From Acidovorax soli (GTDB taxonomy: Bacteria > Pseudomonadota > Gammaproteobacteria > Burkholderiales > Burkholderiaceae_C), in contig NZ_FNQJ01000003.1 in NCBI RefSeq assembly GCF_900107605.1, positions 186,001 to 250,000 on the forward strand: 64,000 bases of DNA, read 5' to 3'. A program made the translations under genes and the position numbers. Shown here one piece after another: positions 20,047 through 28,518 of the stretch (its first letter is position 1; every line of letters begins with the position of its first letter). Below the pieces are notes generated by a model that did not search any database, was not told the DNA's origin, and saw only the letters and a list, made by a program, of their open reading frames with translations.

Positions 20047-20718
20047 TCAGGCGTTGGACAGCAGCCAGTCGTGCAGCTCGCGCACCGAGTGGGCCACATG
20101 CAAGGGGTTCAGCACCTCAAAGGCTTCGGGCTCGTGGGCGCCGTAACTCACGCCCACGCTGGCGCATCCAGCCGACAGCGCCATCTGCAGGTCGTGGGTG
20201 GTGTCGCCGATCATCAGCAGGCGCTCGGGCGCGACATCCAGCTCGGCCATCAGCTCTTGCAGCATCAGGGGATGGGGCTTGCCAGCGGTTTCGTCGGCGG
20301 TACGGGAACTGTCGAACACGCCCTTGAGCTGCACCGAGTGCAACGCCTCGTCCAGGCCCCGGCGGCTTTTGCCGGTGGCCACGGCCAGCAGGTGGCCCTG
20401 CGCCCGCAGGTCGGCCAGCAGCGGCAGCACGCCGGCAAAAAGGTTCAGGTCGTCCTGGTGCTGCAGGTAGTGGAAACGGTAGCGGTTGCCCAGCTCGGGG
20501 TATTTTTCGGGCGGAACATCGGGTGCCGCATGGGCCAGCGCCTGCGTGAGGGCCATCCCGATCACATAGGCGGCCGCCTGGTCGGTGGGCACAGCGCCGC
20601 CCACGTCGCGCACCGCCTCCTGGATGCTGCGCACGATGATGGCGGTGGAATCAAACAGGGTGCCATCCCAGTCAAAGGCGATCAGGTCAAAGCGGCGCGG
20701 GCGGATGGTAGGGCGCAT
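20047..20718 (-). CDS. HAD-superfamily phosphatase, phosphoglycolate-phosphatase-like
   Basis: The 223-residue protein has the HAD motifs: FDWDGTLFDS (motif I, with the nucleophile and acid aspartates), a lysine-containing middle (ATGKSRRGLD) and MIGDTTHDLQMA (motif IV). The helical cap between motifs I and II is of the Gph/PGMB class. The exact substrate cannot be told from sequence; phosphoglycolate phosphatase is the usual name. The ATG at 20718 is chosen because the longer frame adds a Pro/Ser-rich leader. It begins seven bases after the rluC stop, an arrangement common in Burkholderiales. Confidence 0.85.
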   Translation of the reverse strand: MRPTIRPRRFDLIAFDWDGTLFDSTAIIVRSIQEAVRDVGGAVPTDQAAAYVIGMALTQALAHAAPDVPPEKYPELGNRYRFHYLQHQDDLNLFAGVLPLLADLRAQGHLLAVATGKSRRGLDEALHSVQLKGVFDSSRTADETAGKPHPLMLQELMAELDVAPERLLMIGDTTHDLQMALSAGCASVGVSYGAHEPEAFEVLNPLHVAHSVRELHDWLLSNA

Positions 20719-20725
20719 GGGGCAA

Positions 20726-21736
20726 TCAGGCGGTGGGGACGAAATCGGCAAGTTCCGGTGGCAACTCGGCATTCAGCAGCACGCGTTCGCCAGTGGCCGG
20801 GTGGGTGAACTGTAACCGCCAGGCATGAAGGAACATGCGCCGCATCCCCAGCTTCTGCAGGCGTTTGTTCAGGTCAAAGTCGCCATATTTATCATCCCCC
20901 ACGATGGGATGGCCTTGGGCTGCCAGGTGCACTCGGATCTGGTGGGTACGACCGGTCTTGATGGTGACCTCCAGCAGGCTCATGGCGGGCAGGCCCTGCG
21001 CCGCGCGGGCGGGCAGCGTCTGCCGCACCTTGACCAGCGTGATGGAGCGCATGCCGTCGGGGTCGTCGGTCGTGGTCACACGCACCCGGCGCTCGCCGTC
21101 GGCCTGCAGGTATTTGTGCAGCGGCTGGTCGATCACCTTCTTGTTGGCCGGCCAGCCCCCCGTTACCAGCGCCAGATAGGTCTTGCCGGTTTCACGTTCG
21201 CGGAACTGGTCTTGCAGGTGAGTGAGCGCTGACCGCTTCTTGGCCACCAACAAAATGCCCGAGGTCTCACGGTCGAGCCGGTGCACCAGCTCCAGAAACC
21301 GGGCCTGCGGCCGCGCCTGGCGCAGTTGCTCGATCACGCCAAAACTCACGCCGCTGCCGCCATGCACGGCCACGCCGGCGGGCTTGTCCAGGGCGATCAG
21401 GTGCTCGTCTTCGAGCAGAATGGGAAATTCGCGCGCCGGCGCGGGCCGCTCGGCCTTCTCGGCCACCTTGTCGGAAATGCGCACGGGCGGCAGGCGTACC
21501 ACATCGCCCGCCTCCACACGGGTGTCGGCATTGACCCGGCCCTTGTTGATGCGCACTTCGCCACTGCGGATGATGCGATAGACATGGGTTTTGGGCACGC
21601 CTTTGAGCTGGCGCAGCAGGAAATTGTCGAGGCGCTGGCCAGCGGAGTCTTCGTCGACCTCCACCAGGCGCGCCGCAGGAGCGGGAGCGCCGGGAGTACG
21701 GTCGGATGGTGGTTTGCCCCCTATAATGTGTTTCAC
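20726..21736 (-). CDS. rluC: 23S rRNA pseudouridine synthase RluC
   Basis: RluC makes pseudouridine at positions 955, 2504 and 2580 of 23S rRNA (E. coli numbering). The product is about 336 residues with an N-terminal S4 RNA-binding domain (AGQRLDNFLLRQLKGVPK) and the catalytic block LELVHRLDRETSGILLVAK, whose aspartate is essential. A GRTHQIRVHLAAQGHPI motif follows. The start is uncertain. I use the GTG at 21736 because the upstream frame is unlike the family, but a promoter-like TATAAT on the opposite strand overlaps this point. rluC divergent from rne is the arrangement in E. coli. Confidence 0.92.
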   Translation of the reverse strand: MKHIIGGKPPSDRTPGAPAPAARLVEVDEDSAGQRLDNFLLRQLKGVPKTHVYRIIRSGEVRINKGRVNADTRVEAGDVVRLPPVRISDKVAEKAERPAPAREFPILLEDEHLIALDKPAGVAVHGGSGVSFGVIEQLRQARPQARFLELVHRLDRETSGILLVAKKRSALTHLQDQFRERETGKTYLALVTGGWPANKKVIDQPLHKYLQADGERRVRVTTTDDPDGMRSITLVKVRQTLPARAAQGLPAMSLLEVTIKTGRTHQIRVHLAAQGHPIVGDDKYGDFDLNKRLQKLGMRRMFLHAWRLQFTHPATGERVLLNAELPPELADFVPTA

Positions 21737-22319
21737 CTGCGCGTCAATGTGTAAGTGGTTGATTTGTCTGGAGTTTAGTCCACACAGCCCTTGCATCTGC
21801 GCAGGCAGGTCGATGCCAGCGGGCGTCGTACAGGTAGATTGCAGGCCAGATGCCTGCAGTGGCCCGTACACCGCACGGCGGGCTGACAGATTGAAACACT
21901 GATACGGAATCCCCCAAGCTGGCAGATTCGCCCCACCAGGGCACCGTCTGCCAGCGGATCGAAGCGAGCATGTGGTTGCTGATGGCATGGATATTGACTC
22001 TCTGGCGGTGGTGCTTGCCCCCGCTTTTGGGCGTCATATCGCCTCTAGCGCTCATTCTGCCTGCGCAAAAAGCTATTACTTCAATAGCAAAACTGCGCCC
22101 ACTCCCACTCGCCCCCATCCACCCGCCCTTGCCGCCCCCGCTGAGCTAGCGCTCGACGGCCCTGCGGCATCCCCGGCAATTCCCTTCGTTTCAATGCGTC
22201 AGTCCAGGCATTCACAGCTCCGGTAGAGCTTGTTATTGGTTTGGAACTGCGGGTGGCAGCCCGCGCAGCCCTGCTGGCTGCGCCGCTGCCCACCGCAAAA
22301 CACGCAAAGGAATCGCATC
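21737..22319. other. 583-base divergent region between rluC and rne
   Basis: No coding sequence is supported. It should hold the promoters of both genes and a long rne leader; in E. coli a long rne 5' untranslated region mediates autoregulation by RNase E. A perfect TATAAT on the plus strand (21722-21727) is a candidate -10 element but has no clear -35 partner. A well-preserved copy of the dispersed repeat lies at 22047-22093. Confidence 0.5.
22047..22093 (+). repeat. Dispersed double-hairpin repeat in the rne leader
   Basis: AGCGCTCATT, a spacer, GCGC, then AGCTATTAC and TCAATAGCAAAAC. The right-hand hairpin (GCTATT with AATAGC) is intact and the left one is degenerate. It lies about 230 bases before the rne start codon, inside the probable leader RNA. 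Confidence 0.75.
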
Positions 22320-25300
22320 ATGAAGCGGATGCTCATCAACGCCACGCAGCCCGAAGAACGGCGCCTGGCCATCGTCGACGGACAAAAGCTCCTCGACTAC
22401 GAGATCGAGATCGAAGGGCGCGAACAGCGCAAGGGCAACATCTACAAGGCCGTTGTCACGCGTGTCGAGCCTTCTCTGGAAGCCTGCTTCGTCGACTACG
22501 GCGAAGACCGCCACGGCTTTTTGCCATTCAAGGAAATCTCGCGCAGCTACTTCGCCCCCGGTGTCTCGCCCAGCCAGGCGCGCATCAATGAAGTGATCAA
22601 GGAAGGCCAGGAACTGCTGGTCCAGGTCGAGAAGGAAGAGCGCGGCAACAAGGGCGCCGCCTTGACCACCTTTGTCTCGCTGGCCGGCCGCTACGTGGTG
22701 CTGATGCCCAACAACCCTCGTGGCGGTGGCGTTTCGCGCCGCATCGAGGGTGAGGACCGCGCCGAGCTCAAGGAGGCGATGGACCAGCTCGAATACCCGA
22801 ACGGGATGAGCATCATCGCCCGCACCGCCGGCATCGGCCGCAGCGCGCCTGAACTGCAGTGGGACCTGAACTACCTGCTCAAGCTCTGGAACGCCATCGA
22901 CGGCGCCGCCAAGGGCGGCAAGGGCGCCTTCCTGATCTACCAGGAATCGAGCCTGGTGATCCGCGCCATCCGCGACTACTTCAACAACGACATCGGTGAC
23001 ATCCTCATCGATACCGACGACATCTACGAACAGGCACAGCAGTTCATGGCGCACGTCATGCCCGAGCATGCCGCCCGCGTGAAGCGCTACCGCGACGACG
23101 CCGCCCTGTTCAGCCGCTTCCAGATCGAGCACCAGATCGAGTCGGCCTACGCCCGCACCGTGCAGTTGCCCTCGGGCGGCGCCATCGTGATCGACCACAC
23201 CGAAGCGCTGGTCAGCGTGGATGTGAACTCGGCCCGCGCCATCAAGGGCGGCGACATTGAGGAAACCGCCACCCGCACCAACCTGGAAGCCGCCGACGAA
23301 GTGGCCCGCCAGATGCGCCTGCGCGACCTGGGCGGTTTGATCGTGATCGACTTCATCGACATGGAAGAGTCGAAGAACCGCCGCGAAGTGGAAAACCGCC
23401 TGCGCGACGCGCTGCGCCAGGACCGTGCCCGCGTGCAGTTCGGCACCATCAGCAAGTTCGGCCTGATGGAAATGAGCCGCCAGCGCCTCAAGCCAGCCCT
23501 CTCCGAAGGCTCGTCCATCCCCTGCCCCCGTTGCGGCGGCTCGGGCCACATCCGCGACACCGAATCGTCGGCGCTGCAGATCCTGCGCATCATCCAGGAA
23601 GAGTCCATGAAGGACAACACGGCCGCCGTGCATTGCCAGGTGCCGGTGGAAGTGGCTTCGTTCCTGCTGAATGAAAAGCGCACCGAGATCGCCAAAATCG
23701 AACTCAAGCAGCGCGTAGCCGTGCTGATGGTGCCCAACAAGACGCTGGAAACCCCCAACTACCGCCTGGAGCGCCTGAAGCACGACGACCCGCGCCTGGA
23801 CCACATCGAAGCCAGCTACAAGCTCGCAGAGGAAGTGGAAGACCCCACCGCCGTGACGCGCCGCTCGCAAGAGCCCACCAACAAGCAGACCCCGGTGATC
23901 AAGGGCGTGCTGCCCGACGCACCCGCCCCCGTGGCCGAGCCCCGCCCCGAAATCGCCGCACGCCCACCGCGCGCCGGCCAGCGCCCTGCCACGGCCGCCC
24001 CGGCACAAACCGCCCCGGTTGCTGCGAAGCCGCAGGAACAGGGCTTCTTCGGTTGGCTCAAGAGCCTGTTTGGCATGGGTGACAGCCCCGCACCCGCACC
24101 GGTGGTGGCTCCCGCTCCCGCTGCTGAAGCCGGCACGCGCGGCGAACCCCGCCGTGAAGGTCGCAACGGCGAAGGCCGCGGCCGCCGCGGTGGCCGCGAT
24201 GGCAACCGGGACGGCCAGCGCGACGGAGCACCCCGTGACGGCAACCGCGAAGGCACCGGTGAAGGCCGTGGCCGCCGTGGTGAGCGCTCGGCCGAAGGCC
24301 GGGCACCGCGCGATGGCGAAGGCCGTCCGCCCCGTGGTGAAGGAGAAGGCCGCAATGGACGCGAAGGCCGTGAGGGCCGTGAGGGCGGCCGAGGCCGCCG
24401 CGATGCCGAGCCCCGCAACAACGCCATCGCTGCCGACACCGACAACACCGCCGCCCAGACCGCCATCCAGGCGCAGGTGACCGGTCCGAACGGCAATGGC
24501 GCCGAAGCGGCCGGCAACCCGCCCCGTGGCGAGCGCGGCCCCCGCCGTGAGCGCGGCGAAGGCCAGGGTCGCCGGGAACGTGGCGAGCGCGCCCCCCGCG
24601 CGGCCGAAGCCCCGCGAGACACCGGGGTCCCCGCCGCCGACTTTGCGGATACCGCCCCGCTGGCATCGCTGCCCGATCTGGACCTGACCGGCAACGACAC
24701 CGCACCGGCCAGCGACGACCGCCGCGAGCGCCGCTCGCGCGACCGTTATGGCCGCGACCGGCGTGAGCGTGGCGAGCGCGCTCCCCGCGACACGGTGGAG
24801 CCGACGGCACCCGCACGGATGGAGTTGGATTCGCCGGCCGCAGTGGCTGCCCCGGCCGCCGAAGCCCCGCCAGAGCCCGCACGCCGCAGCTACTTTGATA
24901 CTGCCCCGGCAGCCCAGGCACCGGCACAGGAGCCCGCACCCACGCTGACGCCTGCCCCTGCCCCTGCCCCTGCGCCAGCAACCGCAGCGCCGGCACCCAT
25001 GGCCGCCGCGCCCGCGCCGGTGGCCGCACCCGCGCCGGTGGCCGCACCCGCACCGGTGGCCGCACCGGTCCCTGCTGCAGCGCCTGCCACCCAGGGCATG
25101 CCACGCGTCCAGGGCTTCACGCTGCCGCTCGATGCCCTGCAGCAGGTGGCTGCCGCATCCGGATTGCAATGGGTGAACTCGGACGCTGAAAAGATCGCCG
25201 CCGTGCAGGCAGCGATTGCAGCCGAGCCACAGCCCATCCGTGTGCCACGCGAGCGTCCGCCCGCCGTGGTGCTGGACGAAGGCCCGCTGGTGCTGGTGGA

Positions 25301-25358
25301 AACCCGCCGCGACCTGTCGGCCATGACGCTGCCTTTTGAGCAGCCCCCGGCTGCCTGA
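22320..25358 (+). CDS. rne: Ribonuclease E
   Basis: RNase E is the main endonuclease of mRNA decay and of 5S rRNA and tRNA processing. The product is 1012 residues. The N-terminal half is catalytic: [19 protein letters not shown], an S1 domain, the metal site in [16 protein letters not shown] with its Asp residues, and the zinc-link [15 protein letters not shown]. From about residue 520 the protein is low-complexity: a long Arg/Gly/Glu/Asp-rich tract (about 600-740) and an Ala/Pro region with tandem VAAPAP units near residues 895-920. This presumably forms the disordered scaffold for a degradosome. The ATG at 22320 has an AAAGGA ribosome-binding site. Confidence 0.96.
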   Translation: MKRMLINATQPEERRLAIVDGQKLLDYEIEIEGREQRKGNIYKAVVTRVEPSLEACFVDYGEDRHGFLPFKEISRSYFAPGVSPSQARINEVIKEGQELLVQVEKEERGNKGAALTTFVSLAGRYVVLMPNNPRGGGVSRRIEGEDRAELKEAMDQLEYPNGMSIIARTAGIGRSAPELQWDLNYLLKLWNAIDGAAKGGKGAFLIYQESSLVIRAIRDYFNNDIGDILIDTDDIYEQAQQFMAHVMPEHAARVKRYRDDAALFSRFQIEHQIESAYARTVQLPSGGAIVIDHTEALVSVDVNSARAIKGGDIEETATRTNLEAADEVARQMRLRDLGGLIVIDFIDMEESKNRREVENRLRDALRQDRARVQFGTISKFGLMEMSRQRLKPALSEGSSIPCPRCGGSGHIRDTESSALQILRIIQEESMKDNTAAVHCQVPVEVASFLLNEKRTEIAKIELKQRVAVLMVPNKTLETPNYRLERLKHDDPRLDHIEASYKLAEEVEDPTAVTRRSQEPTNKQTPVIKGVLPDAPAPVAEPRPEIAARPPRAGQRPATAAPAQTAPVAAKPQEQGFFGWLKSLFGMGDSPAPAPVVAPAPAAEAGTRGEPRREGRNGEGRGRRGGRDGNRDGQRDGAPRDGNREGTGEGRGRRGERSAEGRAPRDGEGRPPRGEGEGRNGREGREGREGGRGRRDAEPRNNAIAADTDNTAAQTAIQAQVTGPNGNGAEAAGNPPRGERGPRRERGEGQGRRERGERAPRAAEAPRDTGVPAADFADTAPLASLPDLDLTGNDTAPASDDRRERRSRDRYGRDRRERGERAPRDTVEPTAPARMELDSPAAVAAPAAEAPPEPARRSYFDTAPAAQAPAQEPAPTLTPAPAPAPAPATAAPAPMAAAPAPVAAPAPVAAPAPVAAPVPAAAPATQGMPRVQGFTLPLDALQQVAAASGLQWVNSDAEKIAAVQAAIAAEPQPIRVPRERPPAVVLDEGPLVLVETRRDLSAMTLPFEQPPAA

Positions 25359-25368
25359 TGCAGTCACC

Positions 25369-25395
25369 AAGAAGGCGGCCCAGGCCGCCTTCTTT
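25369..25395 (+). terminator. Terminator of rne
   Basis: Complementary arms at 25369-25380 and 25383-25394 (core GAAGGCGGCC with GGCCGCCTTC) form a very stable hairpin ending in TTT, eleven bases after the rne stop codon. Confidence 0.85.
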
Positions 25396-25477
25396 CATTG
25401 GGGCCCCTGGTGCCTCCGTCTGCTCCGTTTCGTTGACCGCCTTCCTTTCCAAGATCCCCGGACCACCACGCCCCACC

Positions 25478-26263
25478 ATGCTGTTCCTGCTGTCTCCCGC
25501 CAAATCGCTCGACTACGAAACGCCTCTGCCAGCGGGACTGCCACACACCCTGCCACAGTTCGTGCCGCAGTCCACGCAGCTGATCGAGGTGCTGCGCCAG
25601 AAATCGCCGCAGGACATCGCCTCGCTGATGGGCCTGAGTGACGCGCTCGCCGCCCTGAACGTGGCGCGCTACCAGGTCTGGCAACCGAAATTCACCGCCA
25701 CCAACGCGCGCCAGGCGCTGCTGGCCTTCAACGGCGACGTATACGAAGGCCTGCAGGCCCGCACACTCACTGCGCCCGACCTGGACTGGGCGCAGCACCA
25801 CCTGGCCATCCTCAGCGGCCTGTACGGCGTGTTGCGCCCGCTGGACTGGATGCAGCCCTACCGGCTGGAGATGGGCACGCGCCTGGCCACCGATGCGGGC
25901 AGCAACCTCTACCAGTTCTGGGGCCGCCAGATTGCCGAACACCTCAACCACCGCCTGCAATCCGACACCACGCCCGTGCTGGTCAACCTGGCCTCGCAAG
26001 AGTATTTCAAGGCCGTGGACCGCAAGGCGCTCAAGGCGCGCGTCATCGAATGCGTGTTCGAGGACTGGAAGGGCGGTGCCTACAAGATCATCAGCTTTTA
26101 TGCCAAGCGCGCACGCGGTCTGATGGCGCGCCATGCCATCACGCAGCGCGTCGCCACCCCGCACCAGCTGCAGGCATTCGATCTGGAAGGCTACGCCTTC
26201 GCTCCGGCCTCGTCAGAACCCGAGCGCCTGGTGTTCCGGCGCAAGACCGCGCCCACCGCGTAA
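25478..26263 (+). CDS. yaaA: Peroxide stress protein YaaA
   Basis: YaaA (DUF328) lowers intracellular free iron and limits DNA damage during hydrogen peroxide stress in E. coli; it is a DNA-binding protein. The 261-residue product begins MLFLLSPAKSLDYETPLP and contains the conserved FNGDVYEGLQA, ILSGLYGVLRPLD and SFYAKRARGLMAR segments. The ATG at 25478 matches the family start; upstream codons belong to the terminator region. It is probably transcribed independently of rne because the terminator lies between them. Confidence 0.93.
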   Translation: MLFLLSPAKSLDYETPLPAGLPHTLPQFVPQSTQLIEVLRQKSPQDIASLMGLSDALAALNVARYQVWQPKFTATNARQALLAFNGDVYEGLQARTLTAPDLDWAQHHLAILSGLYGVLRPLDWMQPYRLEMGTRLATDAGSNLYQFWGRQIAEHLNHRLQSDTTPVLVNLASQEYFKAVDRKALKARVIECVFEDWKGGAYKIISFYAKRARGLMARHAITQRVATPHQLQAFDLEGYAFAPASSEPERLVFRRKTAPTA

Positions 26264-26299
26264 ATCCGCACGAGACCACGCCCCTGTCGAAGGACCGCC

Positions 26300-27211
26300 A
26301 TGGCATCGCGTTCTGACCAGCGCCCGCACACCACCGCTGCAAGCCCCCAGCGCAGCCGCGCCGCACGGCAGGCCATCACACCCGAGCTGCGCCGCTGGAT
26401 CAGCGCTCAGGCCCAGGCCGGCCACACGGCACCCGTGATGCTGCAGTCCCTGCGCGATGCGGGCTGGAACGAGGCCTTGGCCACCGATGTTCTGCAGATC
26501 ACGCTGCAGGAACACCTGGACGCCATGGCCACCCCCAAGGGCCCTCCGGCAGCGCCACGGGTGCCTGAACCCCGGCTGCATGACTCCCCTGCCGTGGTGG
26601 ATTGCGGCGACCGCACCGCGCAGGTGCTGCTGACCATGGCCCAGCCGCGCATCGTGGTGTTTGGCAACCTGCTCTCGCCCGAGGAGTGCGACGCCCTGAT
26701 CGCTGGCGCCACGCCGCGCATGGCCCGCTCGCTCACGGTGGCCACGCAGACGGGCGGCGAGGAAGTCAACGACGACCGCACCAGCGACGGCATGTTCTTC
26801 CAGCGTGGCGAGAGCCCGCTGATAGCGCGCATCGAGGCACGCATTGCCCGCCTGCTGCACTGGCCCGTCGAGAACGGCGAGGGCCTGCAGGTGCTGCACT
26901 ACCGCCCCGGGGCCGAATACAAGCCGCATTACGACTATTTCGATCCCGGCGAGCCCGGCACCCCCACCATCGTGCGGCGCGGCGGGCAGCGCTTGGGCAC
27001 GCTGGTGATGTACCTGAACACGCCCGAGAAAGGCGGCGCCACCATCTTTCCGGAAGCGCAGATCGAGGTGGCGCCGCAGCGCGGCAATGCCGTGTTCTTC
27101 AGCTACGCGCGCCCTGACCCGTCCACCCGCACGCTGCATGGCGGCGCGCCGGTGATCGCGGGCGACAAGTGGATCGCCACCAAGTGGCTGCGCGAACGGG
27201 AATTCAAGTAA
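26300..27211 (+). CDS. Prolyl 4-hydroxylase-like 2-oxoglutarate/Fe(II) oxygenase
   Basis: The 303-residue protein has a P4H catalytic domain: the iron ligands His210 and Asp212 (PHYDYFDPG) and His280 (TLHGGAPV), with Lys290 (GDKWIATKW) to bind 2-oxoglutarate. The conserved DDRTSDG and GLQVLHYRPG stretches are also present. Residues 1-110 form an extra helical N-terminal region (ITPELRRWISAQ, then a segment suggesting binding of a small partner). Bacterial members hydroxylate targets such as EF-Tu in some species, but the substrate here is unknown. It follows yaaA by 36 bases, probably in the same transcript. Confidence 0.87.
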   Translation: MASRSDQRPHTTAASPQRSRAARQAITPELRRWISAQAQAGHTAPVMLQSLRDAGWNEALATDVLQITLQEHLDAMATPKGPPAAPRVPEPRLHDSPAVVDCGDRTAQVLLTMAQPRIVVFGNLLSPEECDALIAGATPRMARSLTVATQTGGEEVNDDRTSDGMFFQRGESPLIARIEARIARLLHWPVENGEGLQVLHYRPGAEYKPHYDYFDPGEPGTPTIVRRGGQRLGTLVMYLNTPEKGGATIFPEAQIEVAPQRGNAVFFSYARPDPSTRTLHGGAPVIAGDKWIATKWLREREFK

Positions 27212-27222
27212 GAACAGGTTGC

Positions 27223-27269
27223 AGCGCTTATAGATAAAGCGCTAACAGCTATTCATTAAATAGCAAAAG
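27223..27269 (+). repeat. Best-preserved copy of the dispersed double-hairpin repeat
   Basis: Two inverted repeats stand in tandem. AGCGCTT (27223-27229) pairs with AAGCGCT (27237-27243), and GCTATT (27248-27253) pairs with AATAGC (27259-27264), followed by AAAAG. It fills the 66-base gap between the oxygenase gene and queF, ending just before the queF ribosome-binding site. Related copies lie at about ten other places in this window. Confidence 0.85.
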
Positions 27270-27277
27270 GATTCACC

Positions 27278-28123
27278 ATGACCACACCGGAACAATCCCA
27301 GCTGGGCAAGGCATCGGCGTACGCCGACCAGTACGACGCCTCGCTGCTGTTTCCCATACCGCGCGCGGGCAAACGCGCCGAGATCGGCATTGCGGGCGCA
27401 GCGCCCTTCTTCGGGGCCGACCTGTGGACGGCCTTCGAGCTGTCGTGGCTGAATGCACGCGGCAAACCGCAGGTGGCACTGGCGCACATCACCGTCCCCT
27501 GCGAAACGCCCAACATCGTCGAGAGCAAGTCGTTCAAGCTCTACCTCAACAGCTTCAACAACACGCGCTTTGCCGACGCAGCCGAGGTGCAGGCGCGCAT
27601 CCGCGCCGACATCAGCGAGGCCGTGTGGCGCGGCGCCGAGCACCCCGCCACCGTGGGGGTCAAGCTGTTGCTGCCCGAGCTGTTCGACCGCGAGCCCGTG
27701 CACGAGCTCGATGGCCTGAGCCTGGACCGCCTGGATGTGGAATGCACGCGCTACCAGCCGGCACCCGAATTGCTGACGGCCGAGTTCAACGAGGCGCCCG
27801 TGACCGAGACGCTGACCAGCAACCTGCTCAAGAGCAATTGCCTGGTCACGGGCCAGCCCGACTGGGGCAGCGTGCAGATTGCCTACAGCGGTCCGCAGAT
27901 CGACCAGGAGGGGCTGCTGCAATACATCGTGAGCTTTCGCAACCACAACGAATTCCACGAACAATGCGTGGAGCGCATCTTCATGGACATCTGGACGCGC
28001 TGCCAACCCATCAAGCTCACGGTATATGCCCGCTACACGCGCCGCGGCGGCCTGGACATCAACCCGCTGCGCACCAGCCACCCGCAGGGCCTGCCGCGCA
28101 ACGTGCGCACCGCCCGCCAGTAA
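27278..28123 (+). CDS. queF: NADPH-dependent 7-cyano-7-deazaguanine reductase QueF
   Basis: QueF reduces preQ0 to preQ1 in queuosine biosynthesis. The 281-residue product is the long, two-domain type (YqfF-like E. coli form). The QueF motif [13 protein letters not shown] lies at 82-94. The catalytic Cys188 ([14 protein letters not shown]) and Asp195 correspond to Cys190 and Asp197 of the E. coli enzyme. A C-terminal RHxE-type region ([14 protein letters not shown]) is present. Other queuosine genes are not in the window. The start codon has an AAAAGGA ribosome-binding site provided by the end of the upstream repeat. Confidence 0.96.
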   Translation: MTTPEQSQLGKASAYADQYDASLLFPIPRAGKRAEIGIAGAAPFFGADLWTAFELSWLNARGKPQVALAHITVPCETPNIVESKSFKLYLNSFNNTRFADAAEVQARIRADISEAVWRGAEHPATVGVKLLLPELFDREPVHELDGLSLDRLDVECTRYQPAPELLTAEFNEAPVTETLTSNLLKSNCLVTGQPDWGSVQIAYSGPQIDQEGLLQYIVSFRNHNEFHEQCVERIFMDIWTRCQPIKLTVYARYTRRGGLDINPLRTSHPQGLPRNVRTARQ

Positions 28124-28135
28124 GGCTCTAAAGCA

Positions 28136-28402
28136 TCATCCCGGCACATCGATCCAGTCGCACCGCAAGGTGTGGTGCAAGTGCGCACGCGTGCGCCAGG
28201 TCACATACAGGCTGGGTGCAAAAATGCCGATCACGCACACCGGCACGGTGTACGGCTCGCCCAAGGCGCAGATGGGGAACCAGCCCACCCAGCCCAGCAC
28301 CCATAGTGTCAGCACCAGGTCCCAGAGGTGGTACTCCAGCGGGTGGTCTGCCTTGTGCGCAACATGCCACTGCTTGATGCGTTGCAGCTCGTTCAGGGTC
28401 AC
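28136..28402 (-). CDS. Small two-span membrane protein of unknown function
   Basis: This is an 88-residue protein with two hydrophobic helices (about 26-44 and 52-69) separated by a short loop, and a His/Arg-containing C-terminus. I do not recognise the family. It converges on queF with only 12 bases between stop codons. The coding case rests on the clean membrane topology, the codon bias and its exact fit between queF and the gap before dinB. It may be specific to this group of bacteria. Confidence 0.6.
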   Translation of the reverse strand: MTLNELQRIKQWHVAHKADHPLEYHLWDLVLTLWVLGWVGWFPICALGEPYTVPVCVIGIFAPSLYVTWRTRAHLHHTLRCDWIDVPG

Positions 28403-28518
28403 GGTGATCTCCCGAGAAACGGGAAAATCACTGTAAGTTTTCAGTAAGAATTCGTCAAGAAATACCGATCACCTCCCGGCGCAGGCGTGGCCGTTCCCAG
28501 CGGTGGAGCCCAGCTGGA

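Noticed and set aside
21722-21727. TATAAT as a definite rne promoter
   Set aside because: The -10 hexamer is perfect but no -35 element stands at 16-18 bases, and it overlaps the possible rluC start, so it is only mentioned as a candidate.
22233-25370. Reading frame of over 1000 codons antisense to rne
   Set aside because: It mirrors the GC-rich codon pattern of rne, has no family-like sequence and spans the rne coding region exactly. It is a shadow frame.
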